This document shows positions 1 to 8,421 of a stretch of 64,000 nucleotides of DNA, piece by piece. This stretch comes from Actinopolyspora halophila DSM 43834 (GTDB lineage Bacteria; Actinomycetota; Actinomycetes; Mycobacteriales; Pseudonocardiaceae): positions 3,265,276 through 3,329,275 of the forward strand of contig NZ_AQUI01000002.1 of NCBI RefSeq assembly GCF_000371785.1. The letters are read 5' to 3'. Numbering within the stretch: the first letter of the stretch is position 1; the number at the start of each line of letters is the position of its first letter. The notes under the pieces are model-generated. The model was not told where the DNA came from. It searched no databases and saw only the letters and a program-made list of their open reading frames with translations. The translations under genes were made by a program, and so were the position numbers.

Positions 1-279
1 GGCGATGCCGAGCAGCAGCTCCGCGTCGTCGGCCTCCCGGTAGCGCTCGAGCATGCCGAATCCGGCATCCCACGACAGGTGGACGTGGGCGTTGACGAGC
101 CCGGGAAGCACGGTGCCGCCCACGGCGGTGTGGCGCCGCGCGTCGTCGGCGTGCGGTTCGACTTCGGCGCGGGGGCCGACGGCGATGATCGTGTCCCCGT
201 CGACGAGCACCGCGCCGTCGGCGATCCGCTGCCCGGCCGGGCCGGGCACTATCTGATCGGCTGTGATGAGCTGTTGCAT
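1..279 (-). CDS. Amidohydrolase family protein, N-terminal part (cut by window edge)
   Basis: The visible 93 residues are the start of a cyclic amidohydrolase (imidazolonepropionase/prolidase-like group). They show the small N-terminal beta domain followed by GTVLPGLVNAHVHL, whose HxH pair (HVH) supplies the first two metal ligands of the TIM-barrel active site. The ATG start is at 279 and the rest of the gene lies beyond position 1. It begins 12 bases after the stop of the membrane-protein gene upstream, so it is probably the last gene of the XRE-ImmA-membrane protein operon. The substrate cannot be told from this fragment. Confidence 0.8.
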   Translation of the reverse strand, partial: MQQLITADQIVPGPAGQRIADGAVLVDGDTIIAVGPRAEVEPHADDARRHTAVGGTVLPGLVNAHVHLSWDAGFGMLERYREADDAELLLGIA

Positions 280-291
280 GAGGATTCGCTT

Positions 292-1473
292 TCAGTCGTG
301 GGCGTCGAGGGCTCGGGCGAGCCGGACCAACTGGCTCACATCGGTGTCCACAGTGGCCGCGGTCGTGGCCGGTGCCGCCACCAGCAGGGGCGCCGAGGAG
401 GAGGGGGTGTGCCCGCCCGCGCGCAACTCGAGTGCGCGGCGCACTGCGGCGGCCTGCTCGGCCGGAGCCGCCTCGGGATCGCAGCCGACGTCCCGCAGCC
501 AGGGGCTGAGCTTGGAGAGGCCGTCGCGGCACTCGATCGCCCGGCGCCAGAACGCGCGGTGCACCTGTGCGGTGGAGAACCGGTCCCGCCAGAGCTGCCC
601 CGGTTCCCGGCGGGTGTGGTCGAGCGCGTCCTCGGGGAAGGCCTGGTGCATCCGCTCCCACAGCGGCCGCAGAGCCCGGTACTGGCGCCGGTGGTGCAGC
701 CAGACCCGCAACGTGGCCCACCGGGCGGCGATCCCGACCGCGAGCAGCCCGCTGATCCACAGCACCGCGCCGACCTCGATGAGCGAGGTGGCGCTGGTGG
801 CCAGCGCGTCCGGGACCGCCAGCCCGCCCCCGGCGGAGGCGACGTACAACCCGCGCCCGGCCGAGGCGATGCCGAAGAGCACCATGCCCGCCGCCGCCAG
901 CCGCAGTCCGAACCGCACGCGGGAGCTGGACTCGCGCCCGTAGCGCACCGCCCAGACCGCGGCAGCGCCGCAGGAGTACGTGAAGTAGACGAGAGCCACC
1001 GCGTAGAAGGTCACGACTTCGGGGCGGTCGAGGGCGGCATCCGGCAATCGGCCGCTGGCCGGGTAGGAAGCGGCCTGGAGCCGCGGCGGGGTGGCCGCCA
1101 TCGACAGGGACAGCACCACGCACACGGCCGCAGCCGCGGCACCGTCCCACCACCCCCGCAGCGGCACTCGCGGTCGTTCCTCCGCGCGGCCGGAGGCATA
1201 TCGCGTCCCGGACGCCGACAACAGGAAGAACAGCAGCACCGCGCAGAACCCGAGCACCAGCGCGCAGTTCTGGATGAGCTTGCCCATTCCCGCCGTGATC
1301 ACGCCGTCGCTCAACGCCCGCAGCGCGGTGATCACGAACGCCTCACCGAGCAGCAACAGCACCAGAGCGACCACGATGACCCACAACCCGCGGTCGCGGG
1401 GGCTGCGGACGAGGCGATAACCGAACCATCCGGTCATCACCAGTTCCAGCATCTCGATCGGCGTCACAGCCAT
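292..1473 (-). CDS. MAB_1171c-like (DUF6545) integral membrane protein
   Basis: This 393-residue protein has about seven hydrophobic segments in its first 250 residues (for example around 10-25, 28-50, 63-85, 108-125, 150-170, 185-205 and 222-245). A soluble, charged C-terminal part follows, with a WERMHQAFPEDAL stretch. The layout fits the actinobacterial MAB_1171c/DUF6545 family, which often sits beside ImmA-type peptidases and XRE regulators. The function is unknown, and 'putative transporter' is only an annotation habit. The start overlaps the stop of the ImmA gene by 10 bases, which implies translational coupling. The C-terminal part may be the cytoplasmic partner of the peptidase (inference). 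Confidence 0.75.
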   Translation of the reverse strand: MAVTPIEMLELVMTGWFGYRLVRSPRDRGLWVIVVALVLLLLGEAFVITALRALSDGVITAGMGKLIQNCALVLGFCAVLLFFLLSASGTRYASGRAEERPRVPLRGWWDGAAAAAVCVVLSLSMAATPPRLQAASYPASGRLPDAALDRPEVVTFYAVALVYFTYSCGAAAVWAVRYGRESSSRVRFGLRLAAAGMVLFGIASAGRGLYVASAGGGLAVPDALATSATSLIEVGAVLWISGLLAVGIAARWATLRVWLHHRRQYRALRPLWERMHQAFPEDALDHTRREPGQLWRDRFSTAQVHRAFWRRAIECRDGLSKLSPWLRDVGCDPEAAPAEQAAAVRRALELRAGGHTPSSSAPLLVAAPATTAATVDTDVSQLVRLARALDAHD

Positions 1474-2003
1474 TCGACCTTGTCTCCGAGCACACGCCGC
1501 AACCGGTGGTCACGGGCATCGTTCGACGGCAGGGTGACACCGTCCTGCGCGGCGGCACGGCCGAGCAGAACGGTCGCGATCGTCTCGGCCTCCCGCTCGA
1601 CGCGGGAGTTGTACGAGGTGCGGCGGAGTGTTCCCGTGCTGCCGTTCGGGTCGATCTCGGACAGATCGTTGACCGGCTCGAGGGGGTGACCGCCGAGAAC
1701 GTGCCCGAGTTCGTGCGCCACCACGTGCTGCTGGTGCAACGGGGTCGCCACCCGCTGGTACAGGATGTAGATCGCCTCGTCCCGCGGCTCCGGCGCGTAC
1801 CGGATGGTGAGCCCGAACGGTCCGTGCGCGGGCAGGTCGAACGGTGCGGCCACGATCGGCACCGGCCAGATCGCGCTGAGGCGCTCGCAGACCTCGAGCA
1901 TGTCGGTGGGCTCCGCGATGCCCGCCCGGCGCAGCGTCGAACGCAGCTGCCGCCGCAGCCGGGCCTCCTCCCGGTTTCGTCTCCAGACCTGCCGTAGTGA
2001 CAC
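1464..2003 (-). CDS. ImmA/IrrE-family metallo-endopeptidase
   Basis: This 179-residue protein carries the zinc-peptidase motif HELGH at residues 97-101 in VVAHELGHVLGGH, and a later E-R-E-A-E segment around residues 136-140 that probably gives the third ligand. ImmA/IrrE peptidases usually cleave or inactivate a partner regulator in response to a signal. Here the obvious candidate partner is the XRE protein encoded just upstream. The gene is 69 bases downstream of the XRE stop and overlaps the membrane-protein gene that follows. The arginine-rich N-terminus (residues 4-26) is unusual and could bind nucleic acid or membrane. Stress, phage or mobile-element signalling are all possible roles. 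Confidence 0.85.
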   Translation of the reverse strand: MSLRQVWRRNREEARLRRQLRSTLRRAGIAEPTDMLEVCERLSAIWPVPIVAAPFDLPAHGPFGLTIRYAPEPRDEAIYILYQRVATPLHQQHVVAHELGHVLGGHPLEPVNDLSEIDPNGSTGTLRRTSYNSRVEREAETIATVLLGRAAAQDGVTLPSNDARDHRLRRVLGDKVEWL

Positions 2004-2072
2004 ATGCCTCCCTCACTTGCCCGAACCACTCCGCCGGCGCGACCGACCGCGGTGCCACCGGTCGCGGGAAAC

Positions 2073-2450
2073 TCACTCGCCCGGGTCGGTCCGCCCGCGC
2101 TTCTGGTGCAGGAACCGGATGAAGTCCGCGACTTCCGCGCGCCCGTTCTCGTCCAGTTCCCCCGCCCTGTTCAGCAGGACGGGCAGTTCGTCGTCCGCGT
2201 CGGCTCGGCGGCCCGTGAACGAGTCCGTCGTCGTGCCGAACAGCTCGGCGAGCGCGCGCACCAGGTCCCAGGTCGGCACGTGCTTCTGGTTGGCCACGCC
2301 GTGCAGGTGCTGCCGGGAGATGGGATGCCCCCGCTCGGTCAGCGCACGCGCCAGCGCCGGAATCGACCACGGACGCCCGTCGTCCTGGACCTGCTCGTCC
2401 ATCAGTTCGTACAGCCGGCTCGCGAACGCCGCGCGCCCCTCGTCTGCCAC
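2073..2450 (-). CDS. XRE-family HTH transcriptional regulator
   Basis: This 125-residue protein has a helix-turn-helix at about residues 28-72 (SIPALARALTERG, QHLHGVANQKHVPTWDLVRALAELFG). A short C-terminal helical part follows that could dimerise or meet the ImmA peptidase. The start is GTG at 2450, with GGAGG placed six bases upstream. It is the first gene of a four-gene minus-strand operon, and a perfect inverted repeat lies 34 bases above its start, so autoregulation is likely (inference). Confidence 0.85.
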   Translation of the reverse strand: MADEGRAAFASRLYELMDEQVQDDGRPWSIPALARALTERGHPISRQHLHGVANQKHVPTWDLVRALAELFGTTTDSFTGRRADADDELPVLLNRAGELDENGRAEVADFIRFLHQKRGRTDPGE

Positions 2451-2483
2451 GCCGGGCCTCCAATCGGTCCCCCAGCCGCACCC

Positions 2484-2525
2484 TTGTCAAATATCCACAA
2501 CATCACTGTCGCTGATATTTGACAA
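2484..2525. promoter_or_regulatory. 12-bp perfect inverted repeat, probable XRE operator
   Basis: TTGTCAAATATC at 2484-2495 is matched exactly by GATATTTGACAA at 2514-2525, with an 18-base spacer. A related half-site, ATATCTGACA, lies at 2564-2573. The spacing puts like faces of two sites about three helical turns apart, as expected for two dimers or a loop. The elements overlap the region where the XRE operon promoter must be. Confidence 0.7.
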
Positions 2526-2547
2526 CTGATGCCGTCGGCCGTATGTT
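2519..2547 (+). promoter_or_regulatory. Divergent plus-strand promoter candidate
   Basis: TTGACA at 2519-2524 and TATGTT at 2542-2547 are separated by 17 bases. The -35 box sits inside the right arm of the inverted repeat, so it would be controlled by the same regulator. No convincing gene lies downstream on the plus strand. An ATG at 2576 opens only 25 codons. The promoter may serve a lost gene or a small RNA. Confidence 0.4.
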
Positions 2548-2873
2548 CCCAACCGCGTCAAGAATATCTGACACGATGAGGTACCCGACAGCCCGCCTCA
2601 GGCGCAGCGAGGAAGGAGGACGTTGGCACCGCGGCCGCGCTGAACGAGATCCTTGACCGCGCGCTCCGACCGAAGCACACGCCGCTGCTCCACCGACCGC
2701 GGACTCACTCGTTCGCCCCGGCACTCCTCCTCCGAGCACGACCCCACGAGGCCTCTTCACTGGGGGTAGAGGCCTCGTCAGCGACTCGCTCCCGCTCGGC
2801 TGCGGTGCCCCGCCTCCCCCTTCGAGGCGCCTTCGAGTCCCAGCGGAGCACGAGCTCCCGGCAACGCTCCGAC
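2548..2873. other. Gene-poor stretch
   Basis: No gene is supported here. A plus-strand reading frame from about 2625 (with GAGGAAGGAGG just before it) gives a short plausible stretch, AALNEILDRALRP. It has no proper start and runs on without domain similarity into the reverse strand of the methyltransferase, so it may be the debris of a lost gene. Confidence 0.4.
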
Positions 2874-3500
2874 TCACGACCGCTCGGCGAGCACGTGGAA
2901 GGCGACACCGGCCTTGGTCCGCGACACGGACGTGATCCGAAACCCCGCCCGCTCCAGCAGCGGAACCGGATCACGCGTGAGGTGGTCGGCCAGGAAACGA
3001 ATGGTCCCGTGCTCGGCCAGGCGCATCCCCGCCCGCACGAGCGCGTTGTCCGACGGCCCGTGCTCGACCAGCACACAACGTCCCCCGGGGCGCAGCACGC
3101 GGTGGGCCTCGCGCAACGCCGCGACCGGATCCGGGATGGTGCAGATCGTGAAGGTCGACACCACGGTGTCCGCACTGGCGTCCGGAAGGTCCAGCTCCTG
3201 AACGTCCCCCTGGAACAGCTCGACCCGATCGGCGAGCGCTTCGGCGGCGACGCGCTCCCGCGCCAGCCGCAACATCCGCTCGGACAGCTCGACCCCGACG
3301 ACGGTGACGTCCTCCGGGTACAGCGGCAGGTTCAACCCGGTGCCCACCGCGATCTCGACGACCCGGCCACGGGCGTGGTCGACGGCCCACCGCCGCCCAC
3401 CGGGAAACAGGAACCGCTCGCACGAGCCGATCTGACGGTCGTAGCGGTCGGCGACCTTGTCGAAGAACCGGCGCACACCGGCGTTGCTGGTAGTGGGCAA
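2874..3500 (-). CDS. Class I SAM-dependent methyltransferase (UbiE/phospholipid N-methyltransferase-like)
   Basis: This 208-residue methyltransferase has the Rossmann motif I as VVEIAVGTGLNLPLYP, an acidic end of strand 2 in VVGVELSERML, motif II FQGDVQELDLPDASADTVVSTFT, and the post-II LREAHRVLRPGG typical of UbiE-like enzymes. Translation is best started at TTG 3500, because GGAAGGGAG lies six bases upstream and the family N-terminus (FFDKVADRYD) follows at once. The open frame continues upstream without family similarity. The acceptor (phospholipid, quinone or small molecule) is not deducible. Confidence 0.85.
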   Translation of the reverse strand: MPTTSNAGVRRFFDKVADRYDRQIGSCERFLFPGGRRWAVDHARGRVVEIAVGTGLNLPLYPEDVTVVGVELSERMLRLARERVAAEALADRVELFQGDVQELDLPDASADTVVSTFTICTIPDPVAALREAHRVLRPGGRCVLVEHGPSDNALVRAGMRLAEHGTIRFLADHLTRDPVPLLERAGFRITSVSRTKAGVAFHVLAERS

Positions 3501-3646
3501 GGCTGCTCCCTTCCCGGACGCGACGCGGCGGGACCGACGCGGACGACGCCCTCCGCTACACGGAACCACCCAGCGACCGGTGAGGCCACCCCGAACACGG
3601 ACGCGGCCGAAAGGACTCGCGGCCGAGCCGGAACCGGCGCTCGGTC

Positions 3647-4384
3647 TCAGGTGCGGTCCGCCTCGGTGCTTTCCAGCACGGCGGTGTAGACGGTGTTGCT
3701 GGACGTGCCACGGGTGTAGGGGTTGTCGAAGGTGACCACATGCGCCCGCACCACGGCGAACACCTCCGCCAGGGCCGCGATGACCTCCTCCTGCGGCGGA
3801 TCGTCCGACCACAGCGCGAACACCCCGCCCGGATGGAGATGCCCGGCGAGCCGCCGCAGGCCCTCGACCTCGTAGAGCCAGGCGTGACTCGGGTCCAGCA
3901 CGTTCGTCGGCGAGTGGTCGATGTCGAGCAGGACGGCGTGGAACCGTCGCCGCGGCACCTCGGTGTCGAAGCCCTCATCGGAACCGGCCATCGCGAAGAA
4001 GTCCCCGTGCACCGGCCGGGTCCGCGGGTCCGCGATCAGCTCCTCCCCCAGCGGCAGCAGACCACTGCGGTGCCACTCGACGACCTCGCCGAGGGACTCC
4101 ACCACGTGCAACGAACGCACCCGCTGGTCCTCGAGAGCGGCGTAGGCGGTGTAGCCGAGCCCGAGCCCGCCGACGACGACGTCGAGCTCGGACGCGGACG
4201 AGGCGGCGAGGCCGAGCCGCGCGAGATCGGTCTCCGCCACGGTGAACAGGCTGGACATGAGGAACTCCTCGTCCAGCTTGATCTCGTACACGTCCTGGTC
4301 CAGCGAGCGGTCCCGACGACGACGCAGGCTGATCACACCGAGTGGCGTCGTCCGCCAATCGAGTTCCTCGAAACGAAGGCTCAC
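3647..4384 (-). CDS. Spermidine-synthase-like SAM/dcSAM-fold enzyme
   Basis: This protein of about 245 residues has the polyamine aminopropyltransferase-type Rossmann core. It contains VVVGGLGLGYTAYAAL as the nucleotide-binding loop, LHVVESLGEVVEWH for the acidic residue at the end of strand 2, and a D-I-D-H-S motif followed by a LRRLAGHLHPGGVFALWSDD strand. Many such actinobacterial proteins are orphans that do not make spermidine. I chose GTG 4384, where GGAAGGG is nine bases upstream. ATG 4393 abuts the same GGAAGGG directly. No polyamine gene is adjacent, so the substrate is open. Confidence 0.75.
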   Translation of the reverse strand: MSLRFEELDWRTTPLGVISLRRRRDRSLDQDVYEIKLDEEFLMSSLFTVAETDLARLGLAASSASELDVVVGGLGLGYTAYAALEDQRVRSLHVVESLGEVVEWHRSGLLPLGEELIADPRTRPVHGDFFAMAGSDEGFDTEVPRRRFHAVLLDIDHSPTNVLDPSHAWLYEVEGLRRLAGHLHPGGVFALWSDDPPQEEVIAALAEVFAVVRAHVVTFDNPYTRGTSSNTVYTAVLESTEADRT

Positions 4385-4887
4385 TGGCCACATCCCTTCC
4401 GCGCTGTCCCGGCACGGTACTGACGACCGTGCCTGCCACACGCGATGTTCGACTGATGATTTCCGGTCGGATTGCTGGTGGAACCGGGGCTTATCTCGGC
4501 GCGGCAGCGCCGAAGCCCGCAGCACGCCCACGCCGACCACCGCTTTCGGCGCACGACGAGGCCGCTGTCCTGTCGGCCGGTGGTTCGGGCGTGCGGGGAG
4601 GCGAAATCACGCGATCACGAGTGTGCGCGGGCAGGCCACACATGCCGCGAAGATCGCCACAGCAGCATACTCGCACCCCCGCACGCTCGCCCGAGCCGGG
4701 AACGGGGACCGCGAAGCCGCGGCGGACTGGCGCTCAGGGATGGTGAGTCGTGCTCGCCGGTGCGACGCACCTGACCTACGAACCGGTCCGACGAGCACTC
4801 CCCTGAAAGTCGCGCGCGGCGCGATTCCCAGCTCCCGTCCAGCTTCCACCCGGCCGACGCACAACCATGCCCTGCACAGTCGGGGAC
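4385..4887. other. Intergenic stretch, no gene seen
   Basis: About 500 bases separate the divergent spermidine-synthase-like and dioxygenase genes. No reading frame shows family similarity, and I saw no strong promoter pair or hairpin. Confidence 0.5.
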
Positions 4888-5787
4888 ATGAGCGAATCCG
4901 ACTCGACGTATCAGGGCCGTGAACTCCCCCGCCCCCGGGACGAAGTCGTCGACCAGGGACTCGACTTCGACCTGGGCACACTGCTCAACCGCAGGAACAC
5001 CCTGCGGCTGCTCGGTTTCGGAGCGGCCGGAACGGTGCTGACCGCCTGCGGTGCCGGATCCGGCGATGCCGCGCGAACGATCATCCCGAGCTCCACGACG
5101 ACGTCGGGCGCCTCGGGCGAGATCCCCGACGAGACGGCCGGGCCGTACCCGGCGGACGGGTCGAACGGGCCGGACGTGCTCGAACGCAGCGGCATCGTGC
5201 GCAGCGACATCAGGTCCAGTTTCGGCGAGGTCGGCGGCACCGCCGACGGCGTACCGATGACCCTCGAGCTGGTCATCTCGGACCTGGCCAACGAGGGCAC
5301 CCCGTTCGCGGGGGTGGCCGTCTACGTCTGGCACTGCGACCGCGCGGGCAGGTACTCGATGTACTCGCAGGACATCGCGAGCGAGAACTACCTGCGGGGC
5401 GTCCAGATCGCCGACGACGACGGGCGCGTGCGCTTCACCAGCATCTTCCCCGCGTGCTACGCGGGACGCTGGCCGCACGTCCACTTTGAGGTCTACCCGG
5501 ATCGCGACAGCATCACCGACGTCGGCAACGCGATCGCCACCTCGCAGGTCGCGCTGCCGAAAGACGTGTGCGAGGAGGTGTACCGGCGAAGCGGGTACGA
5601 GGGGTCCACATCGAACCTCTCCCGGGTGACGTTGAAAGGAGACAACGTGTTCGGCGACGACGGCGGCGCCTCCCAACTGGCCACCGTGAGCGGCGACGCC
5701 GAAAGCGGCTACGAGGTCACCCTCGCGGTCGGTGTGGACACCACGACCGAACCCACCGGCGGCGGCCGGCCCCCGACGTCCCGCTGA
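4888..5787 (+). CDS. Exported intradiol ring-cleavage dioxygenase-like lipoprotein
   Basis: This 299-residue protein starts at ATG 4888 (ATG 4867 is an alternative). Residues 35-54 form an RR-containing signal followed by the lipobox LTAC with Cys54, so it is probably a Tat- or Sec-exported lipoprotein. The catalytic domain keeps the family marks AGPYPADGSN, RSDIRSSFG, VYVWHCDRAGRYSMYS and RWPHVHFEVYP, with Tyr and His iron ligands. Exported intradiol dioxygenases open catechol rings from lignin-like material outside the cell. Its neighbour on the other strand is the ferulate module, a sensible partner for aromatic use. The convergent gene ends 22 bases away. Confidence 0.85.
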   Translation: MSESDSTYQGRELPRPRDEVVDQGLDFDLGTLLNRRNTLRLLGFGAAGTVLTACGAGSGDAARTIIPSSTTTSGASGEIPDETAGPYPADGSNGPDVLERSGIVRSDIRSSFGEVGGTADGVPMTLELVISDLANEGTPFAGVAVYVWHCDRAGRYSMYSQDIASENYLRGVQIADDDGRVRFTSIFPACYAGRWPHVHFEVYPDRDSITDVGNAIATSQVALPKDVCEEVYRRSGYEGSTSNLSRVTLKGDNVFGDDGGASQLATVSGDAESGYEVTLAVGVDTTTEPTGGGRPPTSR

Positions 5788-5809
5788 CCACCCCGCGGAG
5801 AGCCCGTCC

Positions 5810-7327
5810 TCAAGTGTGCTCCCGCCGGAGCGCGGCCTTGTCCACTTTGCCGGTGGCACCGCGCGGCAGCTCGTCGACCAGGGTGATGTTCTTGGGAACC
5901 TTGTACTTGCCGAGCCGCTCCGCGACGAACGCGGCGAGCTCGGCGGTCTCGGCCCGCCCTTCGGAGTGGACGACTACCACGGCCTTGCCCACCTCACCCC
6001 ACGTGGGATCGGGCATGCCGACCACGGCCGCGTCCGCGACCGCGGAATGCTCGTGCAGCACCGCCTCCACCTCGGCCGGGTAGACGTTCTCCCCACCGGA
6101 GACGAACATGTCCTTGATCCGATCCACGATGCGGTGAAACCCGTCTTCGTCGACGGTGGCCACGTCGCCGGAGCGGAACCAGCCGTCCGCGGTGAACGAC
6201 TCGGCGGTCTCCTCAGGCCGCCGCCAGTAGCCGTCCACGACGTTGGGGCCCGCGACGAGGACCTCGCCGGGCTCGCCGACCGCGGGCACCGTTCCGTCCG
6301 TCCTCTCCAGACGGACGTCGCTGAAGAAGGCGGGCTTTCCCGCGCAGCCGACCCTGTCCGGACTGTCGGCGGCGCTCAGCAGCAGCACCCCGGGCGAGGC
6401 CTCGGTCATGCCGTAGCCCTGCATGAAGGTCAGCCCCCGTTCGCTGTAGCGCCGGATGAGTTCCTCGGGAACCGGTGCCCCGCCGCACAGCAGGAAGCGC
6501 AGGCTCGACAGGTCGGCCGCGGACCAGCGTGGACAGCGGCTCAACGCGTCGAACATGGTCGGGACCCCGAAAACCAGCGTGATCCGCCGCTGTTCGATGA
6601 GGTCGAAGGTGGTCTCCACGTCGAACGCCTCCTCCAGCACGACCGTCCCACCCTTGAGCAGGGTGGGCAGACAGGTCATCCCCAGCGTCGCGCTGTGGAA
6701 CAGCGGAGCGTTGAGCAGGGTGACCTCGGTGCTGGTCAGGTCGACGTCCACCACCACGTTGAGCGCGTTCCACACGGCGTTTCCGTGGCTGATCCGGGCT
6801 CCCTTCGGCCGCCCGGTGGTGCCGGACGTGTAGAGGACGAGCGCCGTGTCCTCGGCGGCGACGGGTTCGTCGCGCGGATCGTCCGGAGCGGCCGCGATCA
6901 GCGCCTCGAGACCGTCGGCGAGCGCCGCGTCGTCGGCCACGACGACCAGCTCCAGCCTGGGGAAGCGCTCCCGCAGCGCGCGGGCGGTGTCGGCGTGCCG
7001 CCGGTCGTGGACGAGCACCCCGGCACCGGAGTCGTCCAGCATGAACGCGAGCTCGTCCGTGGCCAGCCTGGTGTTCAGCGGGACGAAGACGGCACCGAGC
7101 ACCCCGGCGGCGAACAGCGTCTCCAGCAGCGCCGGGTGGTTCGGGCCGAGGTATGCGATCCGGTCGCCGCGACCGAGGCCGCGGCCGTGCAGCCCGTTGG
7201 CCAGCGCGTGGACGCGTCCGCACAACTCGCCGTAGGTCCGGGTACGTCCCCGGTGGACGGTGGCGACGCCGTCCGGAGTGCTGCGAGCGCGTCGGGCGGG
7301 CCAGGAGCCCAGTCCCTGGTTGCGCAT
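5810..7327 (-). CDS. fcs: Acyl-CoA synthetase, probable feruloyl/hydroxycinnamoyl-CoA synthetase
   Basis: This 505-residue ANL-superfamily enzyme has the P-loop VLYTSGTTGRPKG, the A5 motif QGYGMTEASPG, the hinge GWFRSGDVATVDEDGF and the catalytic lysine motif PRGATGKVDK near the C-terminus. It activates a carboxylate to acyl-AMP and then acyl-CoA. The gene directly upstream encodes a clear hydroxycinnamoyl-CoA hydratase-lyase, so ferulate or p-coumarate is the likely substrate (inference). Translation starts at ATG 7327 behind GAGAGGTGAG. The pair is separated by 58 bases and is probably co-transcribed. Confidence 0.85.
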   Translation of the reverse strand: MRNQGLGSWPARRARSTPDGVATVHRGRTRTYGELCGRVHALANGLHGRGLGRGDRIAYLGPNHPALLETLFAAGVLGAVFVPLNTRLATDELAFMLDDSGAGVLVHDRRHADTARALRERFPRLELVVVADDAALADGLEALIAAAPDDPRDEPVAAEDTALVLYTSGTTGRPKGARISHGNAVWNALNVVVDVDLTSTEVTLLNAPLFHSATLGMTCLPTLLKGGTVVLEEAFDVETTFDLIEQRRITLVFGVPTMFDALSRCPRWSAADLSSLRFLLCGGAPVPEELIRRYSERGLTFMQGYGMTEASPGVLLLSAADSPDRVGCAGKPAFFSDVRLERTDGTVPAVGEPGEVLVAGPNVVDGYWRRPEETAESFTADGWFRSGDVATVDEDGFHRIVDRIKDMFVSGGENVYPAEVEAVLHEHSAVADAAVVGMPDPTWGEVGKAVVVVHSEGRAETAELAAFVAERLGKYKVPKNITLVDELPRGATGKVDKAALRREHT

Positions 7328-7385
7328 GCCTGTCTCACCTCTCCCGCCGCGGCACGTTCGCGGGGCTGTTCCGCGACGCACGCGG

Positions 7386-8237
7386 CTATGCCTCGTGCTC
7401 GTGGGCACCGAGCCCCGGCCGGTAGCTCTTCTCGTCCAGGAACCGCGTGAGCCCCTGCTGCTTGCCCTGCTCCGGATCGTGACCGGTGGCGGCGTCGAGT
7501 TTGGCGTAGAGGTAGTCCTCGGCCTGGTCCCAGGAGAGCTGCTGCACCTTCTTGAAACCGACCTTCGCGGCGCGCAGCACGTGGGTGTTCATCCCCGCGA
7601 GCCGGGTGGCCACTTCCACGGTGCGCGTGCGCAGCCGCTCGGCGGGCACGGCCTCGTTGACCAGGCGCATCCGCTCCGCGCGACGCCCGTCGAAGGTCTC
7701 GCCGGTCATGATGAACCACAGCGCGTCCCGCGAGGGCACGGTTTCGGCCAGCGCGCGGGAGACGAGCCCTCCGGGCGGGATGCCCCAGTTGACCTCGGAC
7801 AAGCCGAACGTCGCGTCCTCGTCGGCGATGGCCAGGTCACAGCACACCAGCGGTGTGAAGGCGCCGCCGAAGCACCACCCGTTGACCATGGCGATGGTGG
7901 GCTTGGCGAAGTGAATCAGGCGTCGCCACTGCCACTCGGCGCTCTCCCGGCGGGCCCGGTTCTCCACGTGCGGCGGGGCCTGCTCGACCTCGCGGAAGTA
8001 CTCCTTGAGGTCCATACCGGCCGACCAGGCCTGGCCGTTCCCGGTCAGCACCACCACGCGGACCCGGTCGTCGGCTTCGAGCTCTTCCAGCGCCAGGATC
8101 ATCTCGCGGTTGAGCGTCGGGTTCATCGCGTTGCGCTTGGCGGGCCGGTCGAACGAGAGCCAGCCGATCCCGGAGTCGTCGACCTCGATGGCGACGGTCT
8201 CGTACCGGTTCGTGGCGGATTCGCTGGTGATGGGCAC
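7386..8237 (-). CDS. ech: p-Hydroxycinnamoyl-CoA hydratase/lyase (vanillin-forming)
   Basis: This 283-residue crotonase-fold protein closely follows the known HCHL/Ech enzymes of Pseudomonas throughout. Shared segments include SFDRPAKRNAMNPTLNREMI, AWSAGMDLKEYFREV, AKPTIAMVNGWCFGGAF, FGLSEVNWGIPPGGLVS and the C-terminal AEDYLYAKLDAA. The oxyanion-hole glycines and the catalytic Glu in GLSEVNWG are kept. It hydrates feruloyl- or coumaroyl-CoA and cleaves it to acetyl-CoA plus vanillin or 4-hydroxybenzaldehyde. The start is GTG 8237, with AAGGAG seven bases upstream. It is the first gene of the ech-fcs operon, preceded by a MarR-type operator. Confidence 0.92.
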   Translation of the reverse strand: MPITSESATNRYETVAIEVDDSGIGWLSFDRPAKRNAMNPTLNREMILALEELEADDRVRVVVLTGNGQAWSAGMDLKEYFREVEQAPPHVENRARRESAEWQWRRLIHFAKPTIAMVNGWCFGGAFTPLVCCDLAIADEDATFGLSEVNWGIPPGGLVSRALAETVPSRDALWFIMTGETFDGRRAERMRLVNEAVPAERLRTRTVEVATRLAGMNTHVLRAAKVGFKKVQQLSWDQAEDYLYAKLDAATGHDPEQGKQQGLTRFLDEKSYRPGLGAHEHEA

Positions 8238-8317
8238 GGAGTGGCTCCTTGTGCGGGAAGGCGGACGGGGCGAGCCCGCGGGCCGAGCACCACCCCACTG
8301 CGGCAGCAGCAAAATTG

Positions 8318-8332
8318 ATCAGGCTCCCTGAT
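8318..8332. promoter_or_regulatory. MarR operator upstream of ech
   Basis: ATCAGG-CTC-CCTGAT is a 15-base dyad lying 81 bases upstream of the ech start. The same arms recur at 9005-9019 in front of marR. MarR-type regulators of hydroxycinnamate genes usually repress until the CoA thioester binds. Confidence 0.75.
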
Positions 8333-8421
8333 GATGTACAAGAGAAAAGAGTGCCGCAATACTCCGTTCGGGCGGCGTCGCGAGCGGGGCCACGTGGACC
8401 AGTCACGCGGGCCGCGGGATC

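Noticed and set aside
79-1689. Long plus-strand open frame across the first 1.7 kb
   Set aside because: It is the shadow of real minus-strand genes in GC-rich DNA; its composition is full of Arg, Gly, Pro and His with no domain.
2576-2653. Small plus-strand ORF of 25 codons after the promoter candidate
   Set aside because: No ribosome site and no similarity; it is too short to support.
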